A stretch of 64,000 nucleotides of DNA from Bacillus sp. T3 (GCF_033449965.1 NZ_CP137761.1:1798001-1862000); one strand, 5' to 3'; shown: positions 35,496 through 44,763, counted from the first letter of the stretch. Numbers and translations are program-made. The notes: a model not told the origin generated them from the sequence alone.

Positions 35496-35642
35496 TTATC
35501 TCAATTCATCCCAATATAAAAAGACGTACTCTGGTTCATTCTCTTTTTTCAACTCATCAACACTTGCCATTTTATCTGAAGTTTTCTGTTTATTCGTACG
35601 TAAAGTATTACTAGCGTTCTGTTTTAAATCCTTTTCATCCAT
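35496..35642 (-). CDS. Small hydrophilic protein, 48 residues
   Basis: AAAGGAGAG lies upstream of ATG 35642. The product MDEKDLKQNASNTLRTNKQK continues to EPEYVFLYWDELR: charged, no membrane segment, no cysteine. It resembles the short acidic or basic proteins that Bacillus makes during sporulation, but I do not recognise it. The strong ribosome site and the terminator downstream make it likely to be real. Confidence 0.6.
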   Translation of the reverse strand: MDEKDLKQNASNTLRTNKQKTSDKMASVDELKKENEPEYVFLYWDELR

Positions 35643-35735
35643 TAAATACACTCTCCTTTTTAGGATAGTTTGTGTCCTGCCATTTTTCTTATTCTTTTTT
35701 TGTAAGGAAACAACTAATCCAATACAAAATTGTTA

Positions 35736-36431
35736 TTAGTTTACCTCCTCCACATATTTAAGACTATCGACAATTTTTACCGCTGTCTTAATGGGACCTT
35801 TATAGTAAAAATGATAAACAAATCCTTCATTTGTCTCCCATTCAATATCAGTATAAGCTTCACTTCTTGTACCCCGAATATTGATTCTACCATCATGAAT
35901 GTTTTTATTTTTTAGCCAATTCACTTTCTTCATTGCATCAAACAAATCTTCCGCTTGTTGATAGGGCTCGTCCCCGTTATCACCATCAAAACGCATTGAC
36001 CATGATTCGCGTTTGGCGTAAATAATCGATCTAATCCACGGTTGAATCCATAATTTAGCGCCATCTTTCTTTTTATAAAAAACAAAGTCATGGGGTCGGT
36101 CGCTGCGTATCACATTACCGACAAAACCGGATAGCTCGCCGATTCGACTTGATTCAGGTGTATGATCAAATGCCAGTTTATTAGCTGGGTAAGGTTTATC
36201 TGTAGTCTCAATATAAATACAGTACCAATTTTCTTCCGTATCAACATATACAGAGGTATGATTCGTCTTCCCTTTTTGTTTCTTCCAATAGGTGGGCAAT
36301 AATACTGGAACATTAGTATGTTGGTATAGATCTTTTTCGACTGGTTGTAAAAAAGGAACGATTTCCTTCGGTTTCGCCATTGCGGAAAGGAAAAAAATGC
36401 AAACGAGAGAGAGCAAAATGAGCTTCCTCAA
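35736..36431 (-). CDS. Secreted protein, unknown function
   Basis: 231 residues from TTG, with AAGGA five bases upstream. Signal peptide of about 19 residues ending SAMA. The mature part begins KPKEIVPFLQPVEKDLYQHT and has NVPVLLPTYWKK, a tryptophan-rich centre and GFVYHFYYKGPIKTAVKIVD near the end. No family is recognised; the NVPVLLPTYW stretch recalls Bacillus proteins annotated only as hypothetical exported. Confidence 0.7.
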   Translation of the reverse strand: MRKLILLSLVCIFFLSAMAKPKEIVPFLQPVEKDLYQHTNVPVLLPTYWKKQKGKTNHTSVYVDTEENWYCIYIETTDKPYPANKLAFDHTPESSRIGELSGFVGNVIRSDRPHDFVFYKKKDGAKLWIQPWIRSIIYAKRESWSMRFDGDNGDEPYQQAEDLFDAMKKVNWLKNKNIHDGRINIRGTRSEAYTDIEWETNEGFVYHFYYKGPIKTAVKIVDSLKYVEEVN

Positions 36432-36552
36432 ATAAATCCTTCTTTCAGTAGTTAGTTTTTTATCATTATTTGTTTTAACAAAACAGAATAGTGATGGTAA
36501 TATCTGCTGGTAAATTCTTAACGAGTACCAATTTCCTTTGGGATATTTTCAA

Positions 36553-36690
36553 ATGAAGCATTATTGGGAATGGGGACTCTACAAGGAGGAAATCCAAGAG
36601 GTAATGGAATTGGAAAAACACTTTTACGATACTTATATAGATATGGCAAAAATACTTGAATATAATAAACAGCCCTCTCTAATTAATTGA
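36553..36690 (+). pseudogene. Short reading frame, possible gene remnant
   Basis: 45 codons from ATG 36553 (KHYWEWGLYKEEIQEVMELE and on), helical and charged, with no ribosome site before the start. A terminator-like hairpin follows. It looks like a truncated fragment. The remainder of 36432-36822 is empty. Confidence 0.3.
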
Positions 36691-36703
36691 GAAGTGCTGT
36701 TTA
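36667..36703. terminator. Hairpin terminator
   Basis: AAACAGC and GCTGTTT at the base, with CTCTC/GAGAA above, ending in TTTACTATTT. Confidence 0.55.
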
Positions 36704-36822
36704 CTATTTCAGTCCTGAGCGAACTGAGTTTAATTTATTGTTCAATCAGGATTTTCAAATGTAGAAAAAGTATAACAAAAACTTAAAATGGCTAAATTCC
36801 TTTGGATGGGCTTTTATTTACT

Positions 36823-37290
36823 TTAATATTCTCCTTTAATGACAAAAAAAGAGCCCCGAATGATTCCCGCTAGAGTAGACTTCTGCTTAGCAAACTTAAA
36901 CTTTCCTTCTAGCTCCTTTGGTACCTCCATCCCTTCAGAAAGCTTAAAACCAACGGCCCGTTTTGGCTTAGGGCCATCAACCGTATACAAGACGTTGACT
37001 TCAAGACCATCTTCATATAAGACGAAGGCCCATTTGATATTTTCTACTTGGAAACGGGACGTTTCTAAAGGTTTGGCTGCAAACTCAAGATTACGTTCTT
37101 TCTTTAAAATTTGGTTCACATAATCAAGGGTCTCTTGGCTTTCGTTAGCAGGCACAACGGTAAATTCATGCTTGTATTTGTTCATAAAGTAACGGGCTTC
37201 ATTAGCACGTAAACCAGCTAGCGCTTCTGCAACTGGTGAAGACTCTAAACCAACAGTAGAAACATTTTTAAAATTAACGATATAGGACAT
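36823..37290 (-). CDS. Conserved hypothetical protein, 155 residues
   Basis: Start at ATG 37290, eight bases after AAGGAG; a longer frame to 37383 includes unrelated hydrophobic codons and would run through the ribosome site. Begins MSYIVNFKNVSTVGLESSPV and is a soluble alpha/beta protein with VENIKWAFVLYEDGLEVNVL in the middle and a hydrophobic end (LAGIIRGSFFVIKGEY). No catalytic motif seen and no family name recalled. Confidence 0.7.
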   Translation of the reverse strand: MSYIVNFKNVSTVGLESSPVAEALAGLRANEARYFMNKYKHEFTVVPANESQETLDYVNQILKKERNLEFAAKPLETSRFQVENIKWAFVLYEDGLEVNVLYTVDGPKPKRAVGFKLSEGMEVPKELEGKFKFAKQKSTLAGIIRGSFFVIKGEY

Positions 37291-37575
37291 TTTCATCTCT
37301 CCTTTTATCTCTACAAGAGAAATTATTACTATACTTCCCATAAGCAATACAGTTAAACCTCGTATAGTTAGGTTACTATACACTGTATCACAAGTTAAGC
37401 ATATAACGTTTTATGGATTTCCTTGTGAACATAATTAGGTGAAAATGAACAATTTTAGTACATTTTCATTTTTAAGTTGTAGGTTTTAGTAGTTTTTTGT
37501 AGGTCGTAGTTAAAACTAAGAATAACACTATAGAAAAAGCGACAACAAAGGGCTACTAATTTAAGGAGGGTTTTA

Positions 37576-38847
37576 ATGAAGAAGTTTGGTCTTGCTTCGC
37601 AAATTTTTGTTGCACTTGTACTCGGTATTGTTATTGGTGCTTTATTTCATGGTAATGAAACAGTCATGGCCATTATCGCTCCGATTGGCGATATTTTTAT
37701 TCGTTTAATCAAAATGATTGTGGTCCCGATTGTCATCGCTGCATTAGTGGTTTCAGTAGCGGGAGTTGGCGATATTAAAAAGCTAGGGAAATTAGGGGGA
37801 AAGACGCTTCTTTATTTTGAAATTGTCACGACCATTGCGATTGCGATTGGACTGCTTTCGGCAAACTTGTTCCATCCGGGCTCTGGTTTAGATACCAGTA
37901 ATCTTGAAAAGAGCGATATTTCAAAATACGAGGCGACAACGCAAACAGCTGAAAGTCATGGATTTGCGGAAACGATTGTCCATATTGTGCCGAAAAATAT
38001 ATTTGAATCCATGGCTCAAGGGGATTTGTTGCCAATCATTTTCTTTTCAGTATTTTTTGGACTAGGAATCGCGGCGATAGGGGATAAAGGAAAACCTGTC
38101 CTAGGGTTTTTTGAAGGTGTATTGGATGCGATGTTTTGGGTGACAAATCAAGTGATGAAGTTCGCACCATTTGGTGTGTTTGCGCTGATAGGAGTGACTG
38201 TTGCTAAATTTGGGATAGCATCACTAGTCCCTTTAGGGAAATTAGTAGTGGCTGTGTATGTAACAATGATAATTTTTGTGTTCGTGGTTCTAGGATTAAT
38301 TGCAAAAATGTCTGGTACAAGTATTTTTGTTTTAATGAAAGTGTTAAAAGACGAACTAATATTGGCTTTTACAACTGCGAGTTCAGAAGCAGTTTTACCA
38401 AGGCTAATGGATAAAATGGAGAAGTTCGGTTGTCCGAAATCGATTACTTCTTTCGTTATTCCAACAGGTTACACGTTTAATTTAGACGGTTCATCCATCT
38501 ATCAAGCACTTGCTTCACTTTTTGTTGCCCAAATGTATGGGATTAATCTATCGTTGACTCAACAAATAACCTTGTTAATGGTACTAATGTTAACTTCAAA
38601 AGGAATGGCCGGTGTTCCGGGTGCATCATTCGTTGTCGTTTTAACAACACTGGGTTCGATGGGATTGCCAATAGAAGGTGTGGCATTTATCGCCGGTATT
38701 GATCGCATTTTAGACATGATACGAACAGCGGTTAATGTATTGGGGAATTCTTTAGCGACGATTGTCATGTCAAAGTGGGAAGGTGAATTTGATGAAGAAA
38801 AAGCAAATGATTACATTAATTCCACTAAACAGGCAAACGTTGCGTAA
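37576..38847 (+). CDS. gltP: Proton/sodium-glutamate symporter, DAACS family
   Basis: 423 residues, AAGGAGGG upstream of the ATG. The dicarboxylate/amino acid:cation symporter signatures are all visible: the serine-rich re-entrant loop TTASSEAVLPRL, the cation site NLDGSSIYQ, GVPGASFVVVL and DMIRTAVNVLGN. Eight membrane helices plus two hairpins are expected. It imports glutamate or aspartate with protons or sodium. GltP, GltT and DctP cannot be separated confidently by eye; GltP is the best guess. Followed by a terminator. Confidence 0.9.
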   Translation: MKKFGLASQIFVALVLGIVIGALFHGNETVMAIIAPIGDIFIRLIKMIVVPIVIAALVVSVAGVGDIKKLGKLGGKTLLYFEIVTTIAIAIGLLSANLFHPGSGLDTSNLEKSDISKYEATTQTAESHGFAETIVHIVPKNIFESMAQGDLLPIIFFSVFFGLGIAAIGDKGKPVLGFFEGVLDAMFWVTNQVMKFAPFGVFALIGVTVAKFGIASLVPLGKLVVAVYVTMIIFVFVVLGLIAKMSGTSIFVLMKVLKDELILAFTTASSEAVLPRLMDKMEKFGCPKSITSFVIPTGYTFNLDGSSIYQALASLFVAQMYGINLSLTQQITLLMVLMLTSKGMAGVPGASFVVVLTTLGSMGLPIEGVAFIAGIDRILDMIRTAVNVLGNSLATIVMSKWEGEFDEEKANDYINSTKQANVA

Positions 38848-38947
38848 AATCAAAACGCTGGATTGATAAAAATTATTTGAAATTAGTTATGTGGAGTGCT
38901 GTTCACAACTTGAAAGAAGAGATAAATAATATGTAACAGTGAGTAGG

Positions 38948-38980
38948 GGGCCTTTCCTGAGTGGGAAGGCTCTTATTTTA
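38948..38980 (+). terminator. Rho-independent terminator of the symporter
   Basis: GCCTTTCC and GGGAAGGC around five bases, followed by TCTTATTTTA. Confidence 0.7.
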
Positions 38981-39124
38981 TTTTCATGAACTACAGAGAC
39001 AAATATAGTTCAGCCTTTGTTAACTCGGGTTATGGGTAATGAAATAAACGATAGTACTTCGTTCCTAATTGTCATGACCTTCATATACTACCTGAAAACA
39101 AAATAAATTTAAGGAGGTCTGACG

Positions 39125-39898
39125 TTGAACTATTTTACCCATCCATACACGAATCCTTATAGGAATCAATCTGTTCATTCAGGAATTAGACAGAATACGC
39201 ATATACTTGATAAACAAATAGGAGATGTAAATGGCGACAATATACCAGATCTTATTTACCTAGTAGGTGAAAAGACAGAGAATCCTTTTTATGAGCATAT
39301 AAAAGTTGCCGTCCAGGACGGTAAGACAATGTTGTGGTATGTGATTCCATTGGATCCCAAATACAGTATGGCCTATACTCCATGGCTGATTCTTGGCAGC
39401 TTTACTAATTCAAATAGAAATGAAATGATGGTCAATCTGCCTGTGGGCGGAAGCGGGGGACTAACCTATTACTATGTCATATCATTTCTTGATAACCATG
39501 CAGAATATATACTTGGACCGGAGCAGTTTATGACACTTTCGGATACATTGGGATTTGAAGTGATCTATATGGATAATTATCGAGTACTTGTTAAAAGTGA
39601 AAAACTTAATCAATCTTATACATTGGATATAAGTTCCAGAAAAAAAGTTTATGAAGGCACCGTTTATGACAAGGATGGTAAGCTTATCAAACCTCTAGAA
39701 GGGTTTGTCATTGATCTACCCCAGCTGTATCCGATTAAAATAGACGGAAGTGTGCCATATAAGCTAGAAGCGCAGCATGATATAGCAGGAACATCACATG
39801 CTGACCAGCTAGGATCAATCGTTTTATACTGGAAATATACAGGAAATAATCGATCCTGGGTTTTAGATCCCGAAATGTTTTTTGTACTGCTTGAGTAA
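39125..39898 (+). CDS. VCBS-repeat-like protein, unknown function
   Basis: 257 residues from TTG, with AAGGAGG seven bases upstream. No signal peptide. The N-terminal LDKQIGDVNGDNIPDLIYLV is a calcium-binding VCBS/FG-GAP-type loop. A later LILGSFTNSNRNEMMVNLPV looks like a second, degenerate copy. The middle and end are beta-strand-rich. Related Bacillus proteins are annotated only as VCBS repeat-containing. The next gene, 37 bases downstream, may be co-transcribed. Confidence 0.7.
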   Translation: MNYFTHPYTNPYRNQSVHSGIRQNTHILDKQIGDVNGDNIPDLIYLVGEKTENPFYEHIKVAVQDGKTMLWYVIPLDPKYSMAYTPWLILGSFTNSNRNEMMVNLPVGGSGGLTYYYVISFLDNHAEYILGPEQFMTLSDTLGFEVIYMDNYRVLVKSEKLNQSYTLDISSRKKVYEGTVYDKDGKLIKPLEGFVIDLPQLYPIKIDGSVPYKLEAQHDIAGTSHADQLGSIVLYWKYTGNNRSWVLDPEMFFVLLE

Positions 39899-39935
39899 TT
39901 TAGTATTTATTTTTGAGCCGTAAGGGGGGAATTTC

Positions 39936-40175
39936 ATGCCTTGGCAGCAAAAAATTGGATACTTATTAGGTCAGCCTGTAGGAATTTCGTTTATTGATGG
40001 TACTGGAACTTCAGGGGTCTTATGTGATGCATATGGTGGTAGCGTGTACGTCATGGAGTATTTATATCAGTCTCAATTTGCTCTTAAGCATTATAACTAC
40101 AACATGATTCAAGATATTCATCCTTTTCCAGGGTGTAATCATCCCCATCAACAAAACCATCCAGTAGCCTTTTAA
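39936..40175 (+). CDS. Small conserved protein, 79 residues
   Basis: AAGGGGGG lies nine bases before the ATG. GQPVGISFIDGTGTSGVLCD followed by GGSVYVMEYLYQSQFALKHY suggests a compact SH3/Sm-like beta-barrel. The C-terminus is rich in His/Pro/Gln (CNHPHQQNHP), as in Bacillus spore-coat-associated proteins. The link to spores is only compositional. Probably an operon with the VCBS-like gene. Confidence 0.65.
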   Translation: MPWQQKIGYLLGQPVGISFIDGTGTSGVLCDAYGGSVYVMEYLYQSQFALKHYNYNMIQDIHPFPGCNHPHQQNHPVAF

Positions 40176-40256
40176 ATTACGAGGTAAAGATAGTTGATTA
40201 TGTAATTAGATAAAATAACCTGATATCAAACATTTTTGTCAGATATTAGGTTTTAC

Positions 40257-40435
40257 TTACTTATTTTTCGAATAGAACTTACAGTTAGTATCAATAGTGG
40301 AATCCCGACATAATTTAGGGGAATAAGAAATGGGATTATAATCATCTCTGGAAACTCCAGGGTAGCTGAATCGAAATTAGGGAATAACAGAGTAATTGCA
40401 AAGGCGGCCACAGCCTTAAAAAGTGGCTCTGAAAT
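40257..40435 (-). pseudogene. C-terminal fragment of a membrane protein, GerAB-like
   Basis: An open frame without a start reads FKAVAAFAITLLFPNFDSAT and then NYVGIPLLILTVSSIRKNK to a TAA at 40257. Two membrane helices and the short basic tail resemble the end of spore germination permeases (GerAB family). The 5' part of the gene is missing: a stop codon precedes it at 40436. The rest of 40176-40566 is empty. Confidence 0.4.
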
Positions 40436-40566
40436 TTACTGCTGATAATATAGATAGTTTGTGAATAAACCTACTTAACCAAAACTAGATAGTATTAATA
40501 TTTTTATACAAATAATTTCAATATCAGAAGACTAAGTATGCTAAAATTTAGTTAAGGGGTGGTTGA

Positions 40567-40755
40567 ATGAAAGATGAAAACAAACCTTTTAATGATGTAA
40601 TTGACCATTTCAACAAGATTGAAGGCAATGCTGCTAATCTCGCTAAAACTGATGTGAATAAATTGCCAAAACCAATAAAATACATTGGATACTTTATGAT
40701 TGGTTTCATTACATTAACTATACTGCTAATGATTATTTTAAATCTATTAAATTAA
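40567..40755 (+). CDS. Small single-helix membrane protein, 62 residues
   Basis: AAGGGGTGG precedes the ATG. A hydrophilic N-terminal half (KDENKPFNDVIDHFNKIEGN) is followed by one membrane helix (YIGYFMIGFITLTILLMIIL) close to the C-terminus, a tail-anchored topology. A terminator with a run of T follows immediately. No family recognised. Confidence 0.65.
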   Translation: MKDENKPFNDVIDHFNKIEGNAANLAKTDVNKLPKPIKYIGYFMIGFITLTILLMIILNLLN

Positions 40756-40778
40756 CTGATACTGATATTAATCTCCAG

Positions 40779-40806
40779 GCTGCCATTCTTGGCGGCTTTT
40801 TATTTT
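40779..40806 (+). terminator. Rho-independent terminator
   Basis: GCTGCC, ATTCTT loop, GGCGGC, then TTTTTATTTTT. Confidence 0.8.
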
Positions 40807-40912
40807 TCAGCAGACGGATTTTTAGAGGTTTTACTATGTTTTTCATTCCTTATAAGTGAACCAAATTTATCTGTACTGGACATTACCTTCTTTATCAATC
40901 ATTCTTTATCAA

Positions 40913-41623
40913 TCATTCTTTATCTATCGGTTGTTGAATACCGTCTTTATATAGATCGAGAAAAATGTCACCATTCGTACTTTTAACAGCATAACATACT
41001 TGTTCTAAAGTCAATCCCCGCTTATATAGTTCTTTGTAAAGCCATTCATCAGTTAGTTCATTTTGTTTTAAATTTTTTTTAATTATTTTACCATCCATTA
41101 TTAGTTCCACAGGAAAAGACGCTTTACTAGTTGAGAAAATTTTTAAATCTTTCCGGGTGACTGGAAGATATTCTGACTTAAGTAATACCGAAACTCTTCC
41201 ATTCAGCTCAAGTACTGCGTACTGAACTTCTTCAATATCAAATATATTCTTTTCCCTTAATTCTTGATTTAAAGTATCCAGGTTCAATTTAATTTTCTTT
41301 AAATTTTGTTCCAGTATTTTTCCATTTTCAATGATAACCGTGGGTTTTCCAGAGAGAAATTTTCTTGCTTTACGGCTATTTAAGGTAATCCAAGTAAGAA
41401 GATAACCAATACCACTATACGTTATTAAAGATGCTGTAATCTGCCAAGATTTTAAATTAATGTTAAAAGCTAAATTAGCAGTAAGTGAACCTAATGTTAT
41501 TGCAGCAACAAAATCATGGTAAGTCATTTGGGAGATGGTTTGTTTTCCAAGTTTACGAGCAATAATCATTATCAAGAAAAATGCAATAATCGTTCTAATT
41601 ATTATTTGTAAAGTCTCATTCAT
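40913..41623 (-). CDS. DUF421 membrane protein (YetF/YrbG family)
   Basis: Start placed at ATG 41623 (GAGGG seven bases upstream), giving 236 residues beginning MNETLQIIIRTIIAFFLIMI; the longer frame has no ribosome site. Three N-terminal helices with ARKLGKQTISQMTYHDFVAA and ITLGSLTAN, the DUF421 hallmark, then a cytoplasmic domain with GKPTVIIENGKI and a duplicated TRKDLKIF/TDEWLYKEL pattern. B. subtilis has several paralogues (YetF, YdfS, YrbG), some linked to spore or stress physiology. Function unproven. Confidence 0.88.
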   Translation of the reverse strand: MNETLQIIIRTIIAFFLIMIIARKLGKQTISQMTYHDFVAAITLGSLTANLAFNINLKSWQITASLITYSGIGYLLTWITLNSRKARKFLSGKPTVIIENGKILEQNLKKIKLNLDTLNQELREKNIFDIEEVQYAVLELNGRVSVLLKSEYLPVTRKDLKIFSTSKASFPVELIMDGKIIKKNLKQNELTDEWLYKELYKRGLTLEQVCYAVKSTNGDIFLDLYKDGIQQPIDKE

Positions 41624-41872
41624 AGTTTTTCCCTCTATTACAAAGTTAATAATAGGCTTTGTTAAACTTATCAGTTGATGTATTCTTAAATCGGTGAAAT
41701 GAAATAATTTTTGAACTAAATTTATTTGCATTTTTTAATATTCTCGTATGCAAAGGAAATATTCCTCAGAGTGGGATGGATAGAGGGATATCTCCGGCTT
41801 TTAAAGAATACAATTTTATAAATAAGCTTAGCAAAAGTGGTGAGATAAATAGGGGGAAAATGTAATTTCTTT

Positions 41873-42655
41873 TTGGAAAATGTTACGGAAAAATGGATAA
41901 TTAACAGGCTTCGAAGCGCTGGTTGTGTTTACGCTGAAGATGAGACCCGGTTACTTATCTCAGAGGCACAAACGCTAGAGGACCTTAAGAAAATGGTAGA
42001 AATGCGTGCCGATGGTTTACCTCTTGAATATGTTGTAGGTTATGCAGAGTTCTGTGGTTTGCGGATAGAAGTGGAGCAAGGCGTTTTCGTGCCTCGCCAA
42101 CGTACCGAGTTTCTTGTTCGCCAGGCAGAAGCCTTGTTATGCACTGATGATATCGTCGTTGACCTATGTTGCGGGTCCGGTGCTGTGGGTGTAGCACTGG
42201 CGGCAGCTTTAGGACGAGTTGAATTATACTCTGTTGACATTGATCCTGTCTCAGTACAATGCGCTGGACGCAACGTGACTGATTTCGGTGGCCATGTTTT
42301 TGAAGGTGACTTGTATAAAGCTCTGCCCCACTCGCTTAAAGGCCATGTGAACATCCTAGTTGCGAATGTACCTTACGTTCCTACCGAGTCAATCAAGTTG
42401 CTCCCACAGGAGGCTCGCCTATATGAACCGAAGGTGGCGCTTGATGGCGGAGAGGATGGACTTGACATTCAGCGAAGAGTAGTAGAAGAAGCATTTCTCT
42501 GGCTAGCACCTGGAGGACATCTTTTGATAGAGACGAGCAGAATACAGGCACCTCAGACCTTTGAAATCTTTTCAGGTGCTGGGTTAACCGCAAAATTGAC
42601 TAGGGATGAGGAACTGGACGCTACTGTCGTAATCGGGTCAAATCCTAGGTTTTAG
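41873..42655 (+). CDS. Putative PrmC/HemK-like N5-glutamine methyltransferase
   Basis: 260 residues from a weakly supported TTG; a GGGGG run lies about 20 bases upstream. The PrmC-like N-terminal helices are followed by a SAM-binding Rossmann domain: VDLCCGSGAVGVALA (motif I), YSVDIDPVSVQCAGRN (motif II) and the catalytic-type LVANVPYVPT, where the usual N-P-P-Y is N-V-P-Y. That variant marks the stand-alone subgroup distinct from the prfA-linked PrmC. More GC-rich than its surroundings, so possibly acquired. The substrate is unproven. Confidence 0.82.
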   Translation: MENVTEKWIINRLRSAGCVYAEDETRLLISEAQTLEDLKKMVEMRADGLPLEYVVGYAEFCGLRIEVEQGVFVPRQRTEFLVRQAEALLCTDDIVVDLCCGSGAVGVALAAALGRVELYSVDIDPVSVQCAGRNVTDFGGHVFEGDLYKALPHSLKGHVNILVANVPYVPTESIKLLPQEARLYEPKVALDGGEDGLDIQRRVVEEAFLWLAPGGHLLIETSRIQAPQTFEIFSGAGLTAKLTRDEELDATVVIGSNPRF

Positions 42656-42773
42656 CGTAATTAAGTACATAGTCTTAATCACAACCAACAAATAAACAAA
42701 AAATCTTTATTCATTATAAGAGCGCTTTTCTTAAGCTAAAAAAGGCATCTGCTTTTGGGGAATATTTCAAATA

Positions 42774-42812
42774 AGGAAAAAGAGTCGGTCTTTTAAATCC
42801 GACTCTTCCTTT
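42774..42812. terminator. Terminator of folD, usable both ways
   Basis: AAGAGTCGG and CCGACTCTT around ten bases, with GGAAAA before and CCTTTTATT after. Confidence 0.8.
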
Positions 42813-42814
42813 TA

Positions 42815-43663
42815 TTAATGAGATTGTGGTATTGAAGTTTCGGCTGAAATAACCGTATGTTTTAACAACATAGAAATAGTTACTGGGCCAACACCTCCAG
42901 GGACTGGTGTAATGGCTCCTGCTTTTTCGAAACACTCCATATAATCAACATCACCAACATTTCCCTTTTTATAGCCTGCATCAAGGACAATTGCTCCGTC
43001 TTTAATCCAGCTACCTTTAATAAAGTTCGGTTTCCCTATCGCAGCTACAACTATATCAGCCTGCTTTAATAACTCTGATAAATTTACAGTGTGAGAATGA
43101 CAAGTGGTAACTGTTGCATTTGCATTTAAAAGTAGTGCTGAAACTGGTTTACCTAAAATAGGGCTCCTACCGACAACAACAGCATGTTTTCCAGTAATCG
43201 ATATTTTGTAATATTTAATGATTTCCATGATGGCTGCAGGGGTACAGGAAGGGAATTTCCCAAAACCGAAGGCAGTTTGACCAAAACCGATACTTGTCAC
43301 TCCGTCCACATCCTTCGCAATATCAATAGATTCGAACGCTTTTCGCTCGTCAATATGTGAAGGTACGGGATGTTGAAGGAGTATTCCATGCACTGAGTTA
43401 TCTTGATTTAATTCTTCGATTACCTTTAAAAGGTCAACTGTTTGAGTTTCTTTTGGTAGATGAATTCGTAACGATTTTATTCCAATTCTTTCACAAGCAT
43501 TTCCTTTCATCTTCACATAGGTTTCTGACGAAGGATCGTCACCTACTAATATTGTAGCTAGACAGGGAGTAACTCCTCTTTCTTTCAAATCTTTGACTCG
43601 ACCAATTAAATTTTCTGTGATATGTTTTGCAACAATCCTACCATCTAATATTATCTTTTCCAT
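42815..43663 (-). CDS. folD: FolD: methylenetetrahydrofolate dehydrogenase / cyclohydrolase
   Basis: 282 residues, AAGGAGGG before the ATG. Catalytic YVxxK motif at Tyr49-Lys53 (ETYVKMKGNACE), HGILLQHPVPSHID, DVDGV, then the NADP site GRSPILGKPVSALLL and the C-terminal PVPGGVGPVTISMLL. The enzyme interconverts 5,10-methylene-, methenyl- and 10-formyl-tetrahydrofolate in the cytosol, supplying formyl groups for purines. It is a single gene under a ZTP riboswitch, so expression should rise when 10-formyl-THF is short and ZTP accumulates. Confidence 0.96.
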   Translation of the reverse strand: MEKIILDGRIVAKHITENLIGRVKDLKERGVTPCLATILVGDDPSSETYVKMKGNACERIGIKSLRIHLPKETQTVDLLKVIEELNQDNSVHGILLQHPVPSHIDERKAFESIDIAKDVDGVTSIGFGQTAFGFGKFPSCTPAAIMEIIKYYKISITGKHAVVVGRSPILGKPVSALLLNANATVTTCHSHTVNLSELLKQADIVVAAIGKPNFIKGSWIKDGAIVLDAGYKKGNVGDVDYMECFEKAGAITPVPGGVGPVTISMLLKHTVISAETSIPQSH

Positions 43664-43680
43664 TGAAAACCCTCCTTAAA

Positions 43681-43713
43681 TATAAAAAGAGATAAGGATA
43701 TAATCCCTATCTC
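43681..43713 (-). terminator. Intrinsic terminator of the folD leader
   Basis: On the minus strand GAGATAGGGATTATATCCTT folds with the following ATCTC and continues into TTTTTATAT. It sits between the riboswitch aptamer and the folD ribosome site and is the expression platform. Confidence 0.8.
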
Positions 43714-43790
43714 TGCCCAGACGACCCGACTAATATAAATGCGGTTTCCATGTGGTTAAATCCACAATTGCCGTCAGTTACCGCACTATT
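43714..43790 (-). promoter_or_regulatory. ZTP (pfl) riboswitch aptamer upstream of folD
   Basis: Read on minus: GTGCGGTAACTGACGGC, a GTGG...CCAC hairpin, ATGGAAACCGC, a linker, then GGGTCGTCTGGGCA. This reproduces the two ZTP subdomains: the P1/P2 domain with its GACTGxCG-like joining strand and GGGGAG-like 3' side, and the P3 loop CCGCCUGGGC. In the known family ZMP/ZTP binding prevents termination and turns on formyl-folate genes. Match to consensus is by eye. Confidence 0.85.
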
Positions 43791-43799
43791 ATATTCTTA

Positions 43800-44192
43800 T
43801 TTCTTTGAGCATATCATACAAAAAATAGCTGTTCAATAGAAGAGTTTTCTGAAAAGGAAACAAATGAGACCATGGGAAAAATAAAGCTTATTGTTTTCGA
43901 AAATCTAGAGATGGATATGTACTATAATTATTCGATGTCACTAAATAAATCCTGGGCGGACCCATAGGAAGTATAAATGTGGATATACCTATAAAAAACC
44001 TCATTGGTAATTTTATTTTGTTTTTGTCAATTGGTTTTATCTGCCTTACTTTATAAAAAGAATAAACAAAGTAAGGATATTTTCAATTGCAATTTATCAA
44101 AGGATTAGTGAAACTTGTTATTATAGTTACAGTCAATTAAACTGAACCTAATTGACTAAAACTAAGGATTTGCAATTTAAGGAGGAACTAGG
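43800..44192. other. Intergenic, no gene supported
   Basis: AT-rich. A 25-codon frame from GTG at about 43979 (DIPIKNLIGNFILFLSIGFI) is hydrophobic, but its ribosome site is weak and I do not call it. Confidence 0.4.
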
Positions 44193-44681
44193 ATGTTTAC
44201 ATCAGTGAATGATTTCTTAAACGAATGGAAACAAGAAGCAGCAGTTACCCAAAAAATACTGGATGTATTAACGGATGAATCGTTGAATCAGGAAGTTTTC
44301 CCAGGATTATATAGTATTGGAAGCCTGGCTTGGCACATTGCTGGTGCAGCTTACTTCTTTCCATCACAGGTAGGATTAAAATTTGAGACTCCTGATCTTA
44401 AAAAAGAGGCGCCGAAATCAGCTACTGAAATCAGCGAGACTTACAAAACAGTAAGTCAACGGTTAGCACAAGCATTTTCTGAACAGGTTTCAGATGAAAA
44501 CTTCAATAAAATGGTGAATTTATTTGGTAGGGAAATGCCATTTCAAGCTGTTTTCCGTCTGCTAATTCAACATCAGGCTCATCATCGCGGACAATTGACT
44601 GTCCTTATGAGACAAGCTGACTTGAAAGTTCCAGGCGTATATGGTCCTAGCAAAGAAGAATTGGAAGCAATGAAATCATAA
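44193..44681 (+). CDS. DinB family protein
   Basis: 162 residues, AAGGAGGA seven bases before the ATG. Four-helix bundle with the metal-binding histidines His48 (SLAWHIAG), His127 and His131 (IQHQAHHRGQ), as in DinB/YfiT proteins. Many act as thiol-dependent S-transferases or hydrolases in Bacillus (bacillithiol); the actual reaction is unknown. The name does not imply DNA repair polymerase activity. Single gene, convergent with nirD. Confidence 0.9.
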   Translation: MFTSVNDFLNEWKQEAAVTQKILDVLTDESLNQEVFPGLYSIGSLAWHIAGAAYFFPSQVGLKFETPDLKKEAPKSATEISETYKTVSQRLAQAFSEQVSDENFNKMVNLFGREMPFQAVFRLLIQHQAHHRGQLTVLMRQADLKVPGVYGPSKEELEAMKS

Positions 44682-44707
44682 AAGAGCTGAAATCTTCAAA
44701 AAGTAAA

Positions 44708-44758
44708 AAAGAGGATATACAGATAATCCGGTGATTGGATCGGCTGTATATCCTCTTT
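44708..44758. terminator. Bidirectional terminator between dinB-like gene and nirD
   Basis: A perfect 15-bp stem: AAAGAGGATATACAG (44708-44722) with 44744-44758. It closes both converging units. Confidence 0.85.
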
Positions 44759-44763
44759 GCTTT

